Below the pieces are notes generated by a model. The model made no database searches. It saw only the letters and a program-made list of their open reading frames with translations, and was not told the DNA's origin. From Platanthera guangdongensis (Eukaryota; Streptophyta; Magnoliopsida; Asparagales; Orchidaceae): 64,000 nucleotides of DNA. The stretch covers positions 78,108,757-78,172,756 of the forward strand of contig CM077165.1 in NCBI GenBank assembly GCA_039583875.1. The letters run 5' to 3'. Positions 1 through 10,029 of this stretch are shown piece after piece. Numbering within the stretch: the stretch's first letter is position 1; each line of letters starts with the position of its first letter. The translations under genes were made by a program, and so were the position numbers.

Positions 1-817
1 CCTTCATGGTGTCGACACAACTCCTTGTGTTGTAGAAACTGCTTCTCGACACTGCTTCTTCAGAATGTGTCGACACTGATCCTGTGTGTCGATATAAGTC
101 CTTCTTAGTTGATTTCTGCTATGTGTCGACACAACTCGTTTGTGTCAACACATCTTCTTGTGTTGAAACTTGCTAAGTGTCGACACATCTTCTTTGTGTC
201 GATACATGCCTTCTGTGTTGAGGATTTTGCTGAGTGTCGACACATCTTCCTTTGTATCGACACATTCTTCATGTGTTGAGACTTTGCTGAGTGTCGACAC
301 ATCTCCTTTGTTTCGACACTTGTACTTAAACTCTGTTGAAGTTTGCTGAGTGTCGACACAGCCTCCTAGTGTCGACACTTGTACTTGAACTTTGTTGAAG
401 TTTGCTGAGTGTCGACACAGCCTCCTAGTGTCAACACTTTTGATGTCGACAAAGTTCCTCTGGGTGTCGACACTGCTTCTGAGTGTCGACACTGATTCTT
501 TAGACAATTCTTCACTGTGTGTCGACACTGCCTGTATGTGTCGACACTTTGCTTCTGATGTCGACTCTTCATTCCTGGTGTCGACATAATTACTCCAAGT
601 GTCGACACTGCTTCTCTAGGTGTCGACACAAGTCTCCTTAAGTGTCGACACTTTTCTTCTAGGTGTCGACACATGGACTTAGAAACTTTTATGCTTTCCC
701 TGCAATTACGTAACCTGCACAAAGAAACTCAAAGCACATCAAATACACCTTGATGTATATCATTGAGTAGGGTGAGGCTTCTTCAAATCAGGTACATATA
801 TTCCAATGTACCCAACA
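1..817 (-). repeat. Element A 3' LTR (partial, U3 end)
   Basis: Matches 18109-18924 nearly base for base. On the minus strand it starts TGTTGGGTACATTGG at 817, next to a polypurine tract. It holds the U3 palindrome array: GTCGAC units with CTTCT-type spacers, with decayed forms such as GTTGAA and GTCAAC. The rest of the LTR lies left of the window. Confidence 0.9.
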
Positions 818-833
818 ATCTCTCCCTATTTGG
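818..833 (-). promoter_or_regulatory. Element A polypurine tract
   Basis: The minus strand reads CCAAATAGGGAGAGAT and abuts the LTR start TGTTGGG. This is the expected site for priming plus-strand DNA synthesis in a copia element. Confidence 0.8.
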
Positions 834-1093
834 AGAAGTCATAACCCTTAGTCAATGATATACACCATACATAACAAATTTTCAGTATGATGTAAAACAA
901 TAATATATGATAGGGAAAATACTTAAACATGCGTGAACAGAACATGTATATACAATTAGCTCAGAACAATTAATGTAATAGATTTGAACCATAACACAAT
1001 GTTCTTACAAATTCCAACATTTTAATTAGTCAAAAGTTTACATAGAATTTTAATACAAATGATTACAATTTATAAACTTAAGAAAATGCTATC

Positions 1094-1614
1094 CTAAGGC
1101 TGCTCTGGTTCCTTGATTACAATCCCCTTTCCAGATTGAATCTTTGCTTGAACTGGAGCATCAGTGTCATCAACAGCAACAGACTTCTTCCCTTTGAGAT
1201 CTTTCTTTTTCAGATCTTCAGCCTTTATCTTCTGCCTCTCAAAATAGTGAAAAGGCTTGGGGAAATACTTGCTAGGCTCCTGTGCATTAGGAGGTAGCTT
1301 TCCCAATTTATCCTTCCTTCTATATTGTACAATGGCCTCTTGCCTATTCTCATGCTTTCTCCACTCCAGGTCAGAATACCACTTGCCTCTATCCAGGACA
1401 TTGTCCTTAGCAGCCTTCCAAGCAGTCAAGATGATATTCCTGGATGTGGGGCTCCATTGTTCAAAATCTGGCCTGAGTTCAGCTTGCTCTCTGAACCTTT
1501 TCTTAGACAATTGAGCCTCTTGTTCTTTCAACAAAGCCTCTTGTTCTTTTAGTATTGCCTCTGGCACAGGCTGGACAACTTTCTCTATGATGACATTCTG
1601 ATTTCTGTCAGGGG
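1094..1614 (-). pseudogene. Element A downstream ORF, C-terminal part
   Basis: C-terminal piece of the long ORF that follows pol in A; it continues the frame at 10025 across the G insertion. It is rich in Lys, Glu and Gln, with a repeated LKEQEA segment, probably coiled coil, and ends at a TAG at 1094-1096. No signal peptide or membrane segment is visible. Sireviruses often carry an extra ORF here that has been called envelope-like, but nothing in this protein supports a membrane role. Function unknown. Confidence 0.7.
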
Positions 1615-1619
1615 GACTA
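1615..1619. repeat. Target-site duplication of G, left copy (GACTA)
   Basis: GACTA lies directly before the TG of the left G LTR. The same five bases follow the right LTR at 10025-10029. This proves a transposition event into the A downstream ORF. Confidence 0.95.
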
Positions 1620-1749
1620 TGTTGGAACATGGTCTCACACTCCTTAGGTTTGAGAATATCAACTCCCTGCTTGTATTTGATGAGATTGGTTGTGTGATAG
1701 AGTGTGCAGGCTGATAGGTGAAAGGAAAGGAGAAGAGCTTCAAAAGGTT

Positions 1750-2196
1750 ACTACCGCCCGGCGACAACCTTATCGCAGCGCGGTAACCATCTCGATCGAC
1801 GCATATCGGTTCGATGGTCGACAGCCCATTTATCAGCTAAGGAAGGATCGTCGACAATCAAAAGCTACCGCCCGACGACAGGACGCTACCGCCGGCGGTA
1901 TCCGGTCGACGTGCATCGAGGGGACGATCGTCGACGATGGTACCTACCGCTCAGGCGATAGTCTTATCGCAGGCGGTAGAATTATTTGGCGAAATGGCGC
2001 TATCGCTCTGACTGGGCACGGTAACCTTTACCGCCCGGCGATAGCTCTCTTGAAACGGCAGTTTCCTTAATGAGCAGTTATAGTTGCCGTTTCGGGAGAC
2101 GTGTGGAGACAGCTGGCAGGCTTTACGCGCGAACCTACCGCCCGGCGATAGAGTTATCGCAGGCGGTAGTCTATTTTCTCCAAGACGTATAAAAGG
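1750..2196 (+). promoter_or_regulatory. Element G promoter: palindrome cluster and TATA box
   Basis: Between 1753 and 2169 lie repeated words of the form CTACCGCC...GGCGGTAG and ...GGCGATAG, partly as inverted pairs (for example ACCGCCGGCGGT near 1889), mixed with GTCGAC sites. About 20 bases beyond the last pair is TATAAAAGG (2188-2196), a standard plant TATA box. Transcription should start about 30 bases later. The same arrangement is in the right LTR. Confidence 0.75.
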
Positions 2197-2619
2197 CAGC
2201 GCCGTTTCCTCAAGACCTAAGTCTCCAGAGATCATTGACGAAGTGCTCCAGGAATACTAAGTTCGGCCGTCTTCCTACGTCCGTTCTACTCGTCTTCGTC
2301 AAAGAAAAAGCAAGGTTTCTTCCTCCCGTTCGAGATCGAAGAACTCCGGAGATCAAGGCTTCGCATCGTCTACGTCTAGCGACCGGGTGCTTTCCATCGA
2401 AGATCACAAGCACCGGCCGTAGATCCATCCGGAGAACTTCTCAAGAGGGAGAACCTAAACTTTAACGAATATATTTTGTAATCTCTTTTTGTATCTTTTT
2501 CTTCTTCTATTGTTGTAAGTGGTAAGGGAAATCGACCGGGGAAGGTCGTCGGGATCCGGGTTGGATTCCGTGGAAAATCGTCCCGGGATTTGGGGCGTCT
2601 AGATCGGGGATCTAGCGGT

Positions 2620-2760
2620 GCTCTAAGACCCTTCCGGTTGTGGAGGTGAAGAGCGGCTCTAAGACCTTTCGGGGAGAAAGTGAAGAGCGGCTCTAAGACC
2701 CTTCCGGGTGTGGAGGTGAAGAGCGGCTCTAAGACCTTTCGGGGAGAAAGTGAAGAGCCA
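2620..2760 (+). repeat. Tandem repeat in G LTR leader
   Basis: Two copies of a roughly 69-bp unit, each made of two related halves beginning CTCTAAGACC and ending GAAGAGC. Repeated at 9473-9612 in the other LTR. It lies downstream of the TATA box, so it is transcribed. Confidence 0.85.
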
Positions 2761-3172
2761 ACCGGTCCGGGTTTTGGGTCGGTATAGAAAACCCAAGAGT
2801 TTTATTCACCGCCTCTGACCTCCGGCATCATGGAGATCCATGTTGTATGTATTGTGTGTAAACATGTTTTAAATCAATTCTAATTACAAGTGTAACATTG
2901 TGTGTGACTAAATGATTCATATGAGATATTGTCTTCATATCATTGCCTCTTATGTTTACTTGTGAATGATAAGTCTAGTTTCACGTGTGTGCGCACATGC
3001 TAATTTGTACAGGAAAAGAGTGAATAACGTACCGCAGAACATTGGTTACCCAACGCTCTGCAGTAGTTTCCTATGCTCTGGTTCTGTGGACAAATTAACG
3101 CTTAAATTTCAAGAAACGCGTCGAACCTTATTCACCCCCCCCCCTCTAAGGTTGGCTACAAGATCCAACAAG

Positions 3173-3184
3173 TGGTATCAGAGC
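3173..3184 (+). promoter_or_regulatory. Element G primer binding site
   Basis: TGGTATCAGAGC two bases after the LTR end, complementary to the 3' end of initiator tRNA-Met. It sets the element's direction as plus. Confidence 0.92.
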
Positions 3185-3219
3185 GAGGTTATTCCAAAAC
3201 GGTTTCACTACCGGGAATA

Positions 3220-4793
3220 ATGGCCAACCTCCATCATGGACTGATGAGTGGGGATGAAAAATTGTACACCGAAAATGTGTTTGCACCACCTCTCTTTATA
3301 GGAGTGAACTATAACGAATGGAGAACTCTAATGAGAAAATTCCTTATGCTAACGGATGTAGAAGTTTGGAACATTACTTGTACCAAGCCCCTTATAGCCT
3401 AAATAAGCACGAGTGTTATTTAAATGCCAAGGCTATGAACAGTTTGTTTTGTGGGCTTAGTCAAGAAATTTTTAAACGCATTCACATGTGTTCCACTGCA
3501 TATGAGATATGGGAATATCTTGAGTCTACTTATAGTTCTCATCTTGCAGATAATGACTTCGAGCAGTTTCTTATAGATCCAAGTGACGAGTCAAATGGAG
3601 ATGCACTCTTGGAGGAAGTCAAGACAGACACGTCAAGCAAGAGGGGAGATGAACATCTGTCACTGGACGAGAAGAGCCAAGGGGAAGATGATAAAGGAAC
3701 CTTGTGTTCAAATCTTGCCTCGTCCAAGAGCGCTGTAAGAAACTCAAACTCTCTCCGTGTATACAAGTCTGTTTATACACTGAATATGCTGAATATGAAT
3801 AGGCGTAGACTTAAGAAACTGAAAAATATTAATTCAAAACTACGCTTGGAAAATAACCTTTTAAAAGCAAATGTTAGTGTAGAATCTTCCACTGTCGTGT
3901 CTAGTTCTCCTGTATACTCTTTAGAGGACAACTCTACACTTTGTATAAATTGTGAGAAGCTAAAAGAGAAACGTGAGGAGGAAGAGAAAGAGTGCATTTC
4001 TCTAAGAGAACAAAATGAGAAACTGTTTCTAGAAAACTTAGCGTCAAAGGGGGAGTGTGCTAAGTGTGTGGACTATAGAGTTGAAATCACTGAGATGAGT
4101 GAGGTCTTCGAAGAATATAGAAATAAGTATGAAGCCCACATTAACTCAATAGTCGCAATACTCAAGAATAGCACAACTGCCTACACCAAAGCGAGAACAA
4201 ATCTCAAACAGAGAAATGAAGATTTGGAAATGAAAATCAACGTGCTTAAGGAAATTTTAAAGAAAAATTCTCAACACATAAACGTGCAATATCAAGAAAA
4301 TTCCAAACGCACGTTGAACACAAGCTCACTCACGTCAGTTAGGAAAATCAAAGGGAGCAGTAAACTTCAAGCCAACGCGAGTGAAAACCTCAAATATGAA
4401 AATCATATCCACTGGCGAAAACCAACTACTCCATTTACAAAACTAATTGAACGCAGATATCCTTCAAAAAGTCTTTATGCTATGAGTCAGTATGGTAACA
4501 AGAAGTATTTCATGTCAGAAAGTAATCTCAACATGATTAATTCACAAAGACAATTGTGCCCAACCACAATCTCTCACGTAAGGACTCCTAGACATCCAAA
4601 AGAGAATCTGCAACATAAGAAAAACATCAAACCAAGGTATGAATGGAGACCAGTCACGCGACGTAGCACGCCCAGTCCGACGGACCGGGCGAACCCTCCT
4701 TCACCGGGTTCAACTGTATCACAACATCGTTGGGTTCCCAAAAGGAAAGTCATTTTCGGCTCCTTCTGGATACCCAAACCTCTCAACTCCTAA
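3220..4793 (+). pseudogene. Element G gag-like gene, frameshifted
   Basis: Starts at ATG 3220, about 35 bases after the primer site, where B also has its gag start. The first frame (to 3402) encodes a copia gag N-terminus with the W...W spacing of the family. The reading then moves to the frame of 3318-4793, where ECYLNAKAMNSLFCGLS and AYEIWEYLESTY match the UBN2-type gag core. A Ser/Glu-rich linker follows, then a long coiled coil (about residues 150-320 of the second frame), then a basic tail. No CCHC zinc knuckle is seen. A single frameshift near 3390-3402 separates the two parts. Product: capsid-like structural protein, probably not made intact. Confidence 0.7.
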
Positions 4794-5091
4794 GTATGTC
4801 CCGTTAGTGAAGTAGAATGACACACTTGATCACGTCATGACTATCTCCTACTTCACATCGTACGTCTGATTTAGTTGTGCGGGACTCAAAGAGCTTAGGA
4901 GCAAATTAATACTGATCAAAATCCACTTTTCATGCATAATCAAGTGATAACAAAATAGAGATTAAATTGCCCACATAAAATGAAACCAAAAACATTCAAG
5001 AAAAATGTTCGAGTCGGTACCTGTATTATTACATCAATTTTTAATTGTTCATAAATCTAAAAACTCGAAAGGGTACAAAGAAAAAATGGGA

Positions 5092-6066
5092 TCACGCCTG
5101 TTCATCAGAGGATGTTGAAGAAATGCTGAGCTTCCTCATGATCTTCTTAAGCATCTTCTTCATGCCTTTGATCTCCTTTCCCTGCTCCTCCATGAGGCTA
5201 TGAATTCCACGACTTGCCTCGCGAAGAGATCCCGACCGGGGTACCGATGGCTCCGGAGGTGGCACCTGTGGTCGCACCCGTGAAGCAGCCGGTATCTCTC
5301 CTACATGATAGACCTGCGGAAAGAGGTCAATGGGATAGGAGGTCCAGTCGATGGTCGGGTACTTGATCTTCAGGATGGTCTGGATGACTCCTCCCAAAGG
5401 GAGTGTATTTACCCGCTGACGATCGGGGGACTTGAGGCGAAAAGTATACCTCATGATCGACAGGATGAGATCTGAAACGCTGAATGGCTTCTGCGCTATA
5501 ATGTGATAGGTCACCATGGATAGCTGAGCCGTGATCTTTCGAGTATCTCCTGCCTTGAACATCAGCGAATGGCGGAGGATATCCTGAATTATCCGAGCAA
5601 CTGGTGTGAGTGTGTCCACCGAAGTGAAAAAGTCAGGACGCCCCTCCGCTCCATGGAGAACCTCGTTCATCACTCTCCAATCCCGTGCTGTCCTGAAGGA
5701 TTCTACAACATCCAAGTATGGAAGGTTGGATGGCCACACGTACTTCGTCTCCAGGTCGGCATGGGTGATAGTAACTATCTCATCCCCGATGCAAGACTGA
5801 ACTCCTCCTCCCAGACGCATCAGAGATGGATCCCTCAAGTTGTTGTAGAACTCTCGAACGAGAGCGGAGGAAAAGGAACACCCATCTGATATCACCGCCA
5901 ACACGCCCGATTCTTCGAGATACTCATAGATATGAGTATACCGATCATCAATTTCTATGAGCATAGGAATGCTCACAGTGGCGTTGTCTATAGCAGGGTA
6001 CGTAGTCTCTCCACGGTTTCGTTTTGAAATACTTCGACGTCCAGAGTGTGCGCTCGAGGAGGCCAT
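5092..6066 (-). CDS. Antisense ORF of element G, plant transposon-associated protein
   Basis: An intact 324-codon frame opposite to the element's own direction. I prefer the start MASSSAHSG (6066, context GAAATGGCC) over an ATG three codons upstream. The N-terminal third is basic and Ser-rich. The middle is a folded-looking alpha/beta region (EFYNNLRDPS..., LRHSLMFKAGD). The C-terminus has a short basic coiled coil (MEEQGKEIKGMKKMLKKIM). It resembles the domain found in large plant transposon-linked ORFs often named putative plant transposon protein. No enzyme motif is seen. A palindrome pair of the LTR type lies 85-125 bases upstream. Function unknown; the absence of stops suggests selection or youth. 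Confidence 0.6.
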   Translation of the reverse strand: MASSSAHSGRRSISKRNRGETTYPAIDNATVSIPMLIEIDDRYTHIYEYLEESGVLAVISDGCSFSSALVREFYNNLRDPSLMRLGGGVQSCIGDEIVTITHADLETKYVWPSNLPYLDVVESFRTARDWRVMNEVLHGAEGRPDFFTSVDTLTPVARIIQDILRHSLMFKAGDTRKITAQLSMVTYHIIAQKPFSVSDLILSIMRYTFRLKSPDRQRVNTLPLGGVIQTILKIKYPTIDWTSYPIDLFPQVYHVGEIPAASRVRPQVPPPEPSVPRSGSLREASRGIHSLMEEQGKEIKGMKKMLKKIMRKLSISSTSSDEQA

Positions 6067-6150
6067 TTCCTGCATGAAACAACATTCAAAAACTCAAATC
6101 AGGAACTGGGATCCAAAACTGAAAATTCACAAAAATTGAGTGAAATCTGG

Positions 6151-6190
6151 GAGCTATCGCAGGCGATAATTAGCTATCACCGGCGGTAGC
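6151..6190 (-). promoter_or_regulatory. LTR-type palindromes upstream of the G antisense ORF
   Basis: Holds AGCTATCGC/GGCGATAAT and TAGCTATCACCGGCGGTAGC, the same word type as in the G LTR U3. It sits where a promoter for the antisense ORF would be. A further pair (TTACCGCGGCGCGGTAGTA, then a GGCGATAGTA) lies at 6723-6765. Confidence 0.5.
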
Positions 6191-6200
6191 TCGACGGACT

Positions 6201-8089
6201 GCACTTCACCTCTTTCCGCCGTTTTGAGCTAAAAATCGATTTCTTTTGTAAAAACCACTCCAATCTCCATGTTTTTCATAGATCTATATATGAACTTCGT
6301 AGATCTTGAAAGAGGAGATGAGATCCGACAATAAACATCTAAAAATGAAACATGTGAAAGTATCTCTTTTTACTCCTCCGCATTTCGGATCCTTTACAAA
6401 CAATGGCAATATTTTTCACCTCTTAAAGCGTAGATCCGAAATAGACTAAAACAATGACAATATGTTTCAAAAAGGGGGATATGTGAGAGGAGATCCGTGA
6501 AGAAGTGGATATAAAAATGCCATGAGAGAACACATCTACTCCACAAAGACATCTCATATGGATCCTAAAAACAAGAAATCAAGCAAAAATGAGAAAGGAT
6601 AGAGCATTACCTGGAATCAAAGGAGATCTGTAGGGCTGGAGAAGCTTCTTTCCAAAAGGGGATGCAAGGTGAGAATGAGTGTGGGCGGATCTGAAATAAC
6701 CTACAGCATATTTATTCCGGAGTTACCGCGGCGCGGTAGTACTACCGACAGGCGATAGTACTCTGACTCGCATATAAGTACACACGAAAATCATGCTTAT
6801 CCAACCTGCTTTGACTAGGCTAGGGAATATCTTAAGGTGTCCATATAGTAGACAAATGGTGGTCGTTTTAGGGCCAAAGTGCGTTTTTTTTATCTCATGG
6901 GGGCTCATATGATCGAGTCGTGGTATATTTTCAAGTATATACAATGTTTGCTAATCTTTTTGTCAATTTGTACGGCACATTGGTATCCTGTCATGATGAG
7001 CGAAGTTAAATTTTTGTCTAGCTATTGAGTGCGAAAATTAATGTGGGTGTACGTTGTCTATGCCTCTAAGTATGTGTGAGGATTTATTTACGATAATGAT
7101 TACACCTCTCACACACCACTTGATCATGCACTCAACCTGAGATAATAAGCTGACATGCTATAAATCGTGACACTAACTTTAACATATTTGATATATCTTG
7201 AACAATCAATGTCATGAAATCAAATTGCGCGTGTCTATGCTAATTAAATCTTTGGGCCAAAACTAGAAAGGCATATGTCCAATGTAAACAAGTTAAAGTG
7301 GATCTACCTATGTGGGTAGATTTCGATTGACTTGGGGTCTTGTTCTGCTTTGATTATGTATAAAGTTGATGGCCTAACTCCAAAATAAAATGATGGCCAT
7401 CAAATCCCGCTTACAGACCCCCCAAGCACTACTCATCCCTCCTGATAAGTCTTCATAAGCGTTGTGAGGGTGAGCACCTTGGATTAAAAAGTCGTTTCGA
7501 TCTTGTGCATGGACTACACTTTATGATTTGTGCCCTTGATTTAATTTCTTTATGCCGCACTATGTCATGTGACGTGATTTTTCACTATATCTCTTTGGTG
7601 TTAGCATCGTTAGTTTGCTTGATATAAAACATGTCTGCCTGATATCTCTATTGAATGTTTTGTCTCTTGGTGCTACACGTGCACATGTCATTATCTTATT
7701 TAAATCTTCCGCGCATAAGAATTGGACCTCAACTACATTCGATGCTTTTCGCACAATACGTACTGGCACATTTTTTTCTCTCATGACGATATTTGTGTTT
7801 GCCTATTTTTCTCTCTATTTATCTAAACCCTGCAAACATTCATGTCATACTTGATGTGTGCTATGTCTCGTGCATATAGTCCATTTTCCTCACTCTGATT
7901 AGCGTTTGCTCCTGATTTTGACCCTGTTTTACAATTCTCTGATTTCAAGTGCTTTGTAGGTCTATATTACGTTATCTCTCGCCTACAATTTTCATCCTCC
8001 TTGGTCGGTTGGCCTCGCCCATTCTTTTGATATTATCAAAGGGGGAGAAGGTATTGGAGGTAGTGTTCGTGTTCATGATAGGGGGAGCG
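6201..8089. other. Element G interior without coding signal
   Basis: About 1.9 kb of A/T-rich DNA. I looked for integrase, RT and RNase H motifs and found none. Short open frames (about 7560-7850 on either strand) have no recognisable product. The stretch may be a pol remnant beyond recognition or a non-coding RNA spacer. Confidence 0.6.
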
Positions 8090-8291
8090 TATTGAGGTGT
8101 GTGTGTGCTCATAGATAGGGGGAGCGTCCCACCGATAGGGGGAGTATGTAGTAGGATAGAACAGGATTGAACGGGATCGATATAGGTGCGTATTGAGGTG
8201 TGTGTGTGCTCATAGATAGGGGGAGCGTCCCACCGATAGGGGGAGTATGTAGTAGGATAGAACAGGATTGAACAGGATCGATATAGGTGTG
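8090..8291 (+). repeat. 101-bp tandem repeat carrying polypurine tracts
   Basis: Two copies (8090-8190, 8191-8291) differing at a few bases. Each holds two GATAGGGGGAG tracts. Further tracts lie at about 8036-8050 and 8077-8088. Together they form an array of polypurine-like sites in the 430 bases before the 3' LTR. Confidence 0.85.
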
Positions 8292-8310
8292 TATTGCTTA
8301 TTTGTTCAAT

Positions 8311-8387
8311 ATCATTTTACTCTGATACTCTACTTTATACTGTTCTACATTCATTTTACTCTGATACTCTACTTTATACTGTTCTAC
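8311..8387 (+). repeat. 39-bp tandem repeat
   Basis: Two copies of a unit reading CATTTTACTCTGATACTCTA and then CTTTATACTGTTCTAC. Non-coding; lies between the polypurine array and the LTR. Confidence 0.8.
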
Positions 8388-8456
8388 GTTGCTACATACA
8401 TCTATTCTGGCACTCTATCTACTTGATTTTGGTTTATCATGAACGGGATTGATATT

Positions 8457-8472
8457 ATCAAAAGGGAGAGTT
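8457..8472 (+). promoter_or_regulatory. Element G polypurine tract
   Basis: TCAAAAGGGAGAGTT runs up to the LTR start TGTTGGAAC at 8473. This is the LTR-proximal and presumably active tract. Confidence 0.75.
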
Positions 8473-10024
8473 TGTTGGAACATGGTTTCACACTCCTTAG
8501 GTTTGAGAATATCAACTCCCTGCTTGTATTTGATGAGATTGGTTGTGTGATAGAGTGTGCAGGCTGATAGGTGAAAGGAAAGGAGAAGAGCTTCAAAAGG
8601 TTACTACCGCCCGGCGACAACCTTATCGCAGCGCGGTAACCATCTCGATCGACGCATATTGGTTCGATGGTCGACAGCCCATTTATCAGCTAAGGAAGGA
8701 TCGTCGACAATCAAAAGCTACCGCCCGGCGACAGGACGCTACCGCCGGCGGTATCCGGTCGACGTGCATCGAGGGGACGATCGTCGACGATGGTACCTAC
8801 CGCTCATGCGATAGTCTTATCGCAGGCGGTAGAATTATTTGGCGAAATGGCGCTATCGCTCTGACTGGGCGCGGTAACCTTTACCGCCCGGCGATAGCTC
8901 TCTTGAAACGGCAGTTTCCTTAATGAGCAGTTATAGTTGCCGTTTCGGGAGACGTGTGGAGACAGCTGGCAGGCGTTACGCGCGAACCTACCGCCCGGCG
9001 ATAGAGTTATCACAGGCGGTAGTCTATTTTCTCCAAGACGTATAAAAGGCAGCGCCGTTTCCTCAAGACCTAAGTCTCCAGAGATCATTGACGAAGTGCT
9101 CCAGGAATACTAAGTTCGGCCATCTTCCTACGTCCGTTCTACTCGTCTTCATCAAAGAAAAAGCAAGGTTTCTTCCTCCCATTCGAGATCGAAGAACTCC
9201 GGAGATCAAGGCTTCACATCGTCTACGTCTAGCGACCGGGTGCTTTCCATCGAAGATCACAAGCACCGGCCGTAGATCCATCCGGAGAACTTCTCAAGAG
9301 GGAGAACCTAAACTTTAACGAATATATTTTGTAATCTCTTTTTGTATCTTTTTCTTCTTCTATTGTTGTAAGTGGTAAGGGAAATCGACCGGGGAAGGTC
9401 GTCAGGATCCGGGTTGGATTCCGTGGAAAATCGTCCCGGGATTTGGGGCGTCTAGATCGGGGATCTAGCGGTGCTCTAAGACCCTTCCGGTTGTGGAGGT
9501 GAAGAGCGGCTCTAAGACCTTTCGGGGAGAAAGTGAAGAGCGGCTCTAAGACCCTTCCGGGTGTGGAGGTGAAGAGCGGCTCTAAGACCTTTCGGGGAGA
9601 AAGTGAAGAGCCAACCGGTCCGGGTTTTGGGTCGGTATAGAAAACCCAAGAGTTTTATTCACCGCCTCTGACCTCCGGCGTCATGGAGATCCATGTTGTA
9701 TGTATTGTGTGTAAACATGTTTTAAATCAATTCTAATTACAAGTGTAACATTGTGTGTGACTAAATGATTCATATGAGATATTGTCTTCATATCATTGCC
9801 TCTTATGTTTACTTGTGAATGATAAGTCTAGTTTCACGTGTGTGCGCACAAGCTAATTTGTACAGGAAAAGAGTGAATAACGTACCGCAGAACATTGGTT
9901 ACCCAACGCTCTGCAGTAGTTTCCTATGCTCTGGTTCTGTGGACAAATTAACGCTTAAATTTCACGAAACGCGTCGAACCTTATTCACCCCCCCCCCCTC
10001 TAAGGTTGGCTACAAGATCCAACA
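8473..10024 (+). repeat. Element G 3' LTR
   Basis: Near-identical to 1620-3170 (scattered single-base changes, several of them C to T or G to A). Ends CAAGATCCAACA and is followed by the TSD. Confidence 0.93.
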
Positions 10025-10029
10025 GACTA
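10025..10029. repeat. Target-site duplication of G, right copy (GACTA)
   Basis: Matches 1615-1619. Confidence 0.95.

Larger units (their letters stand above)
1620..3170 (+). repeat. Element G 5' LTR
   Basis: Begins TGTTGGAACATGG and ends CAAGATCCAACA. The order is U3 with palindrome cluster, TATA box, a leader, a 2x tandem repeat, and a poly-C stretch (TTCACCCCCCCCCC) some 40 bases before the end. Similar poly-C boxes occur at the same place in the LTRs of A and F and, degenerate, in B. Several short open frames inside are by-products of the repeats. Confidence 0.93.
1620..10024 (+). mobile_element. Element G: young, pol-less copia-type retrotransposon nested in A
   Basis: Two LTRs (1620-3170 and 8473-10024), about 1.55 kb each, with very few differences, flanked by the perfect TSD GACTA. 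The interior has a primer binding site, a gag-like gene, an antisense ORF, about 2 kb without coding signal, and a set of polypurine tracts. No protease, integrase, RT or RNase H can be found in any frame, so it must use enzymes made elsewhere. Its LTR end, primer site and gag start resemble those of B, so B and G are sister families. The few LTR differences suggest one of the most recent insertions in the window. Confidence 0.93.

Noticed and set aside
145..722. Open frames of 84-127 codons rich in MCRHS/VDT words
   Set aside because: They are translations of the GTGTCGACAC array, present on several frames and at both LTR copies. No gene.
3540..4000. Minus-strand frames opposite the G gag gene (3539-3766, 3773-3997)
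   Set aside because: Shadows of the Ser/Glu-rich coding strand; no start context or motif.
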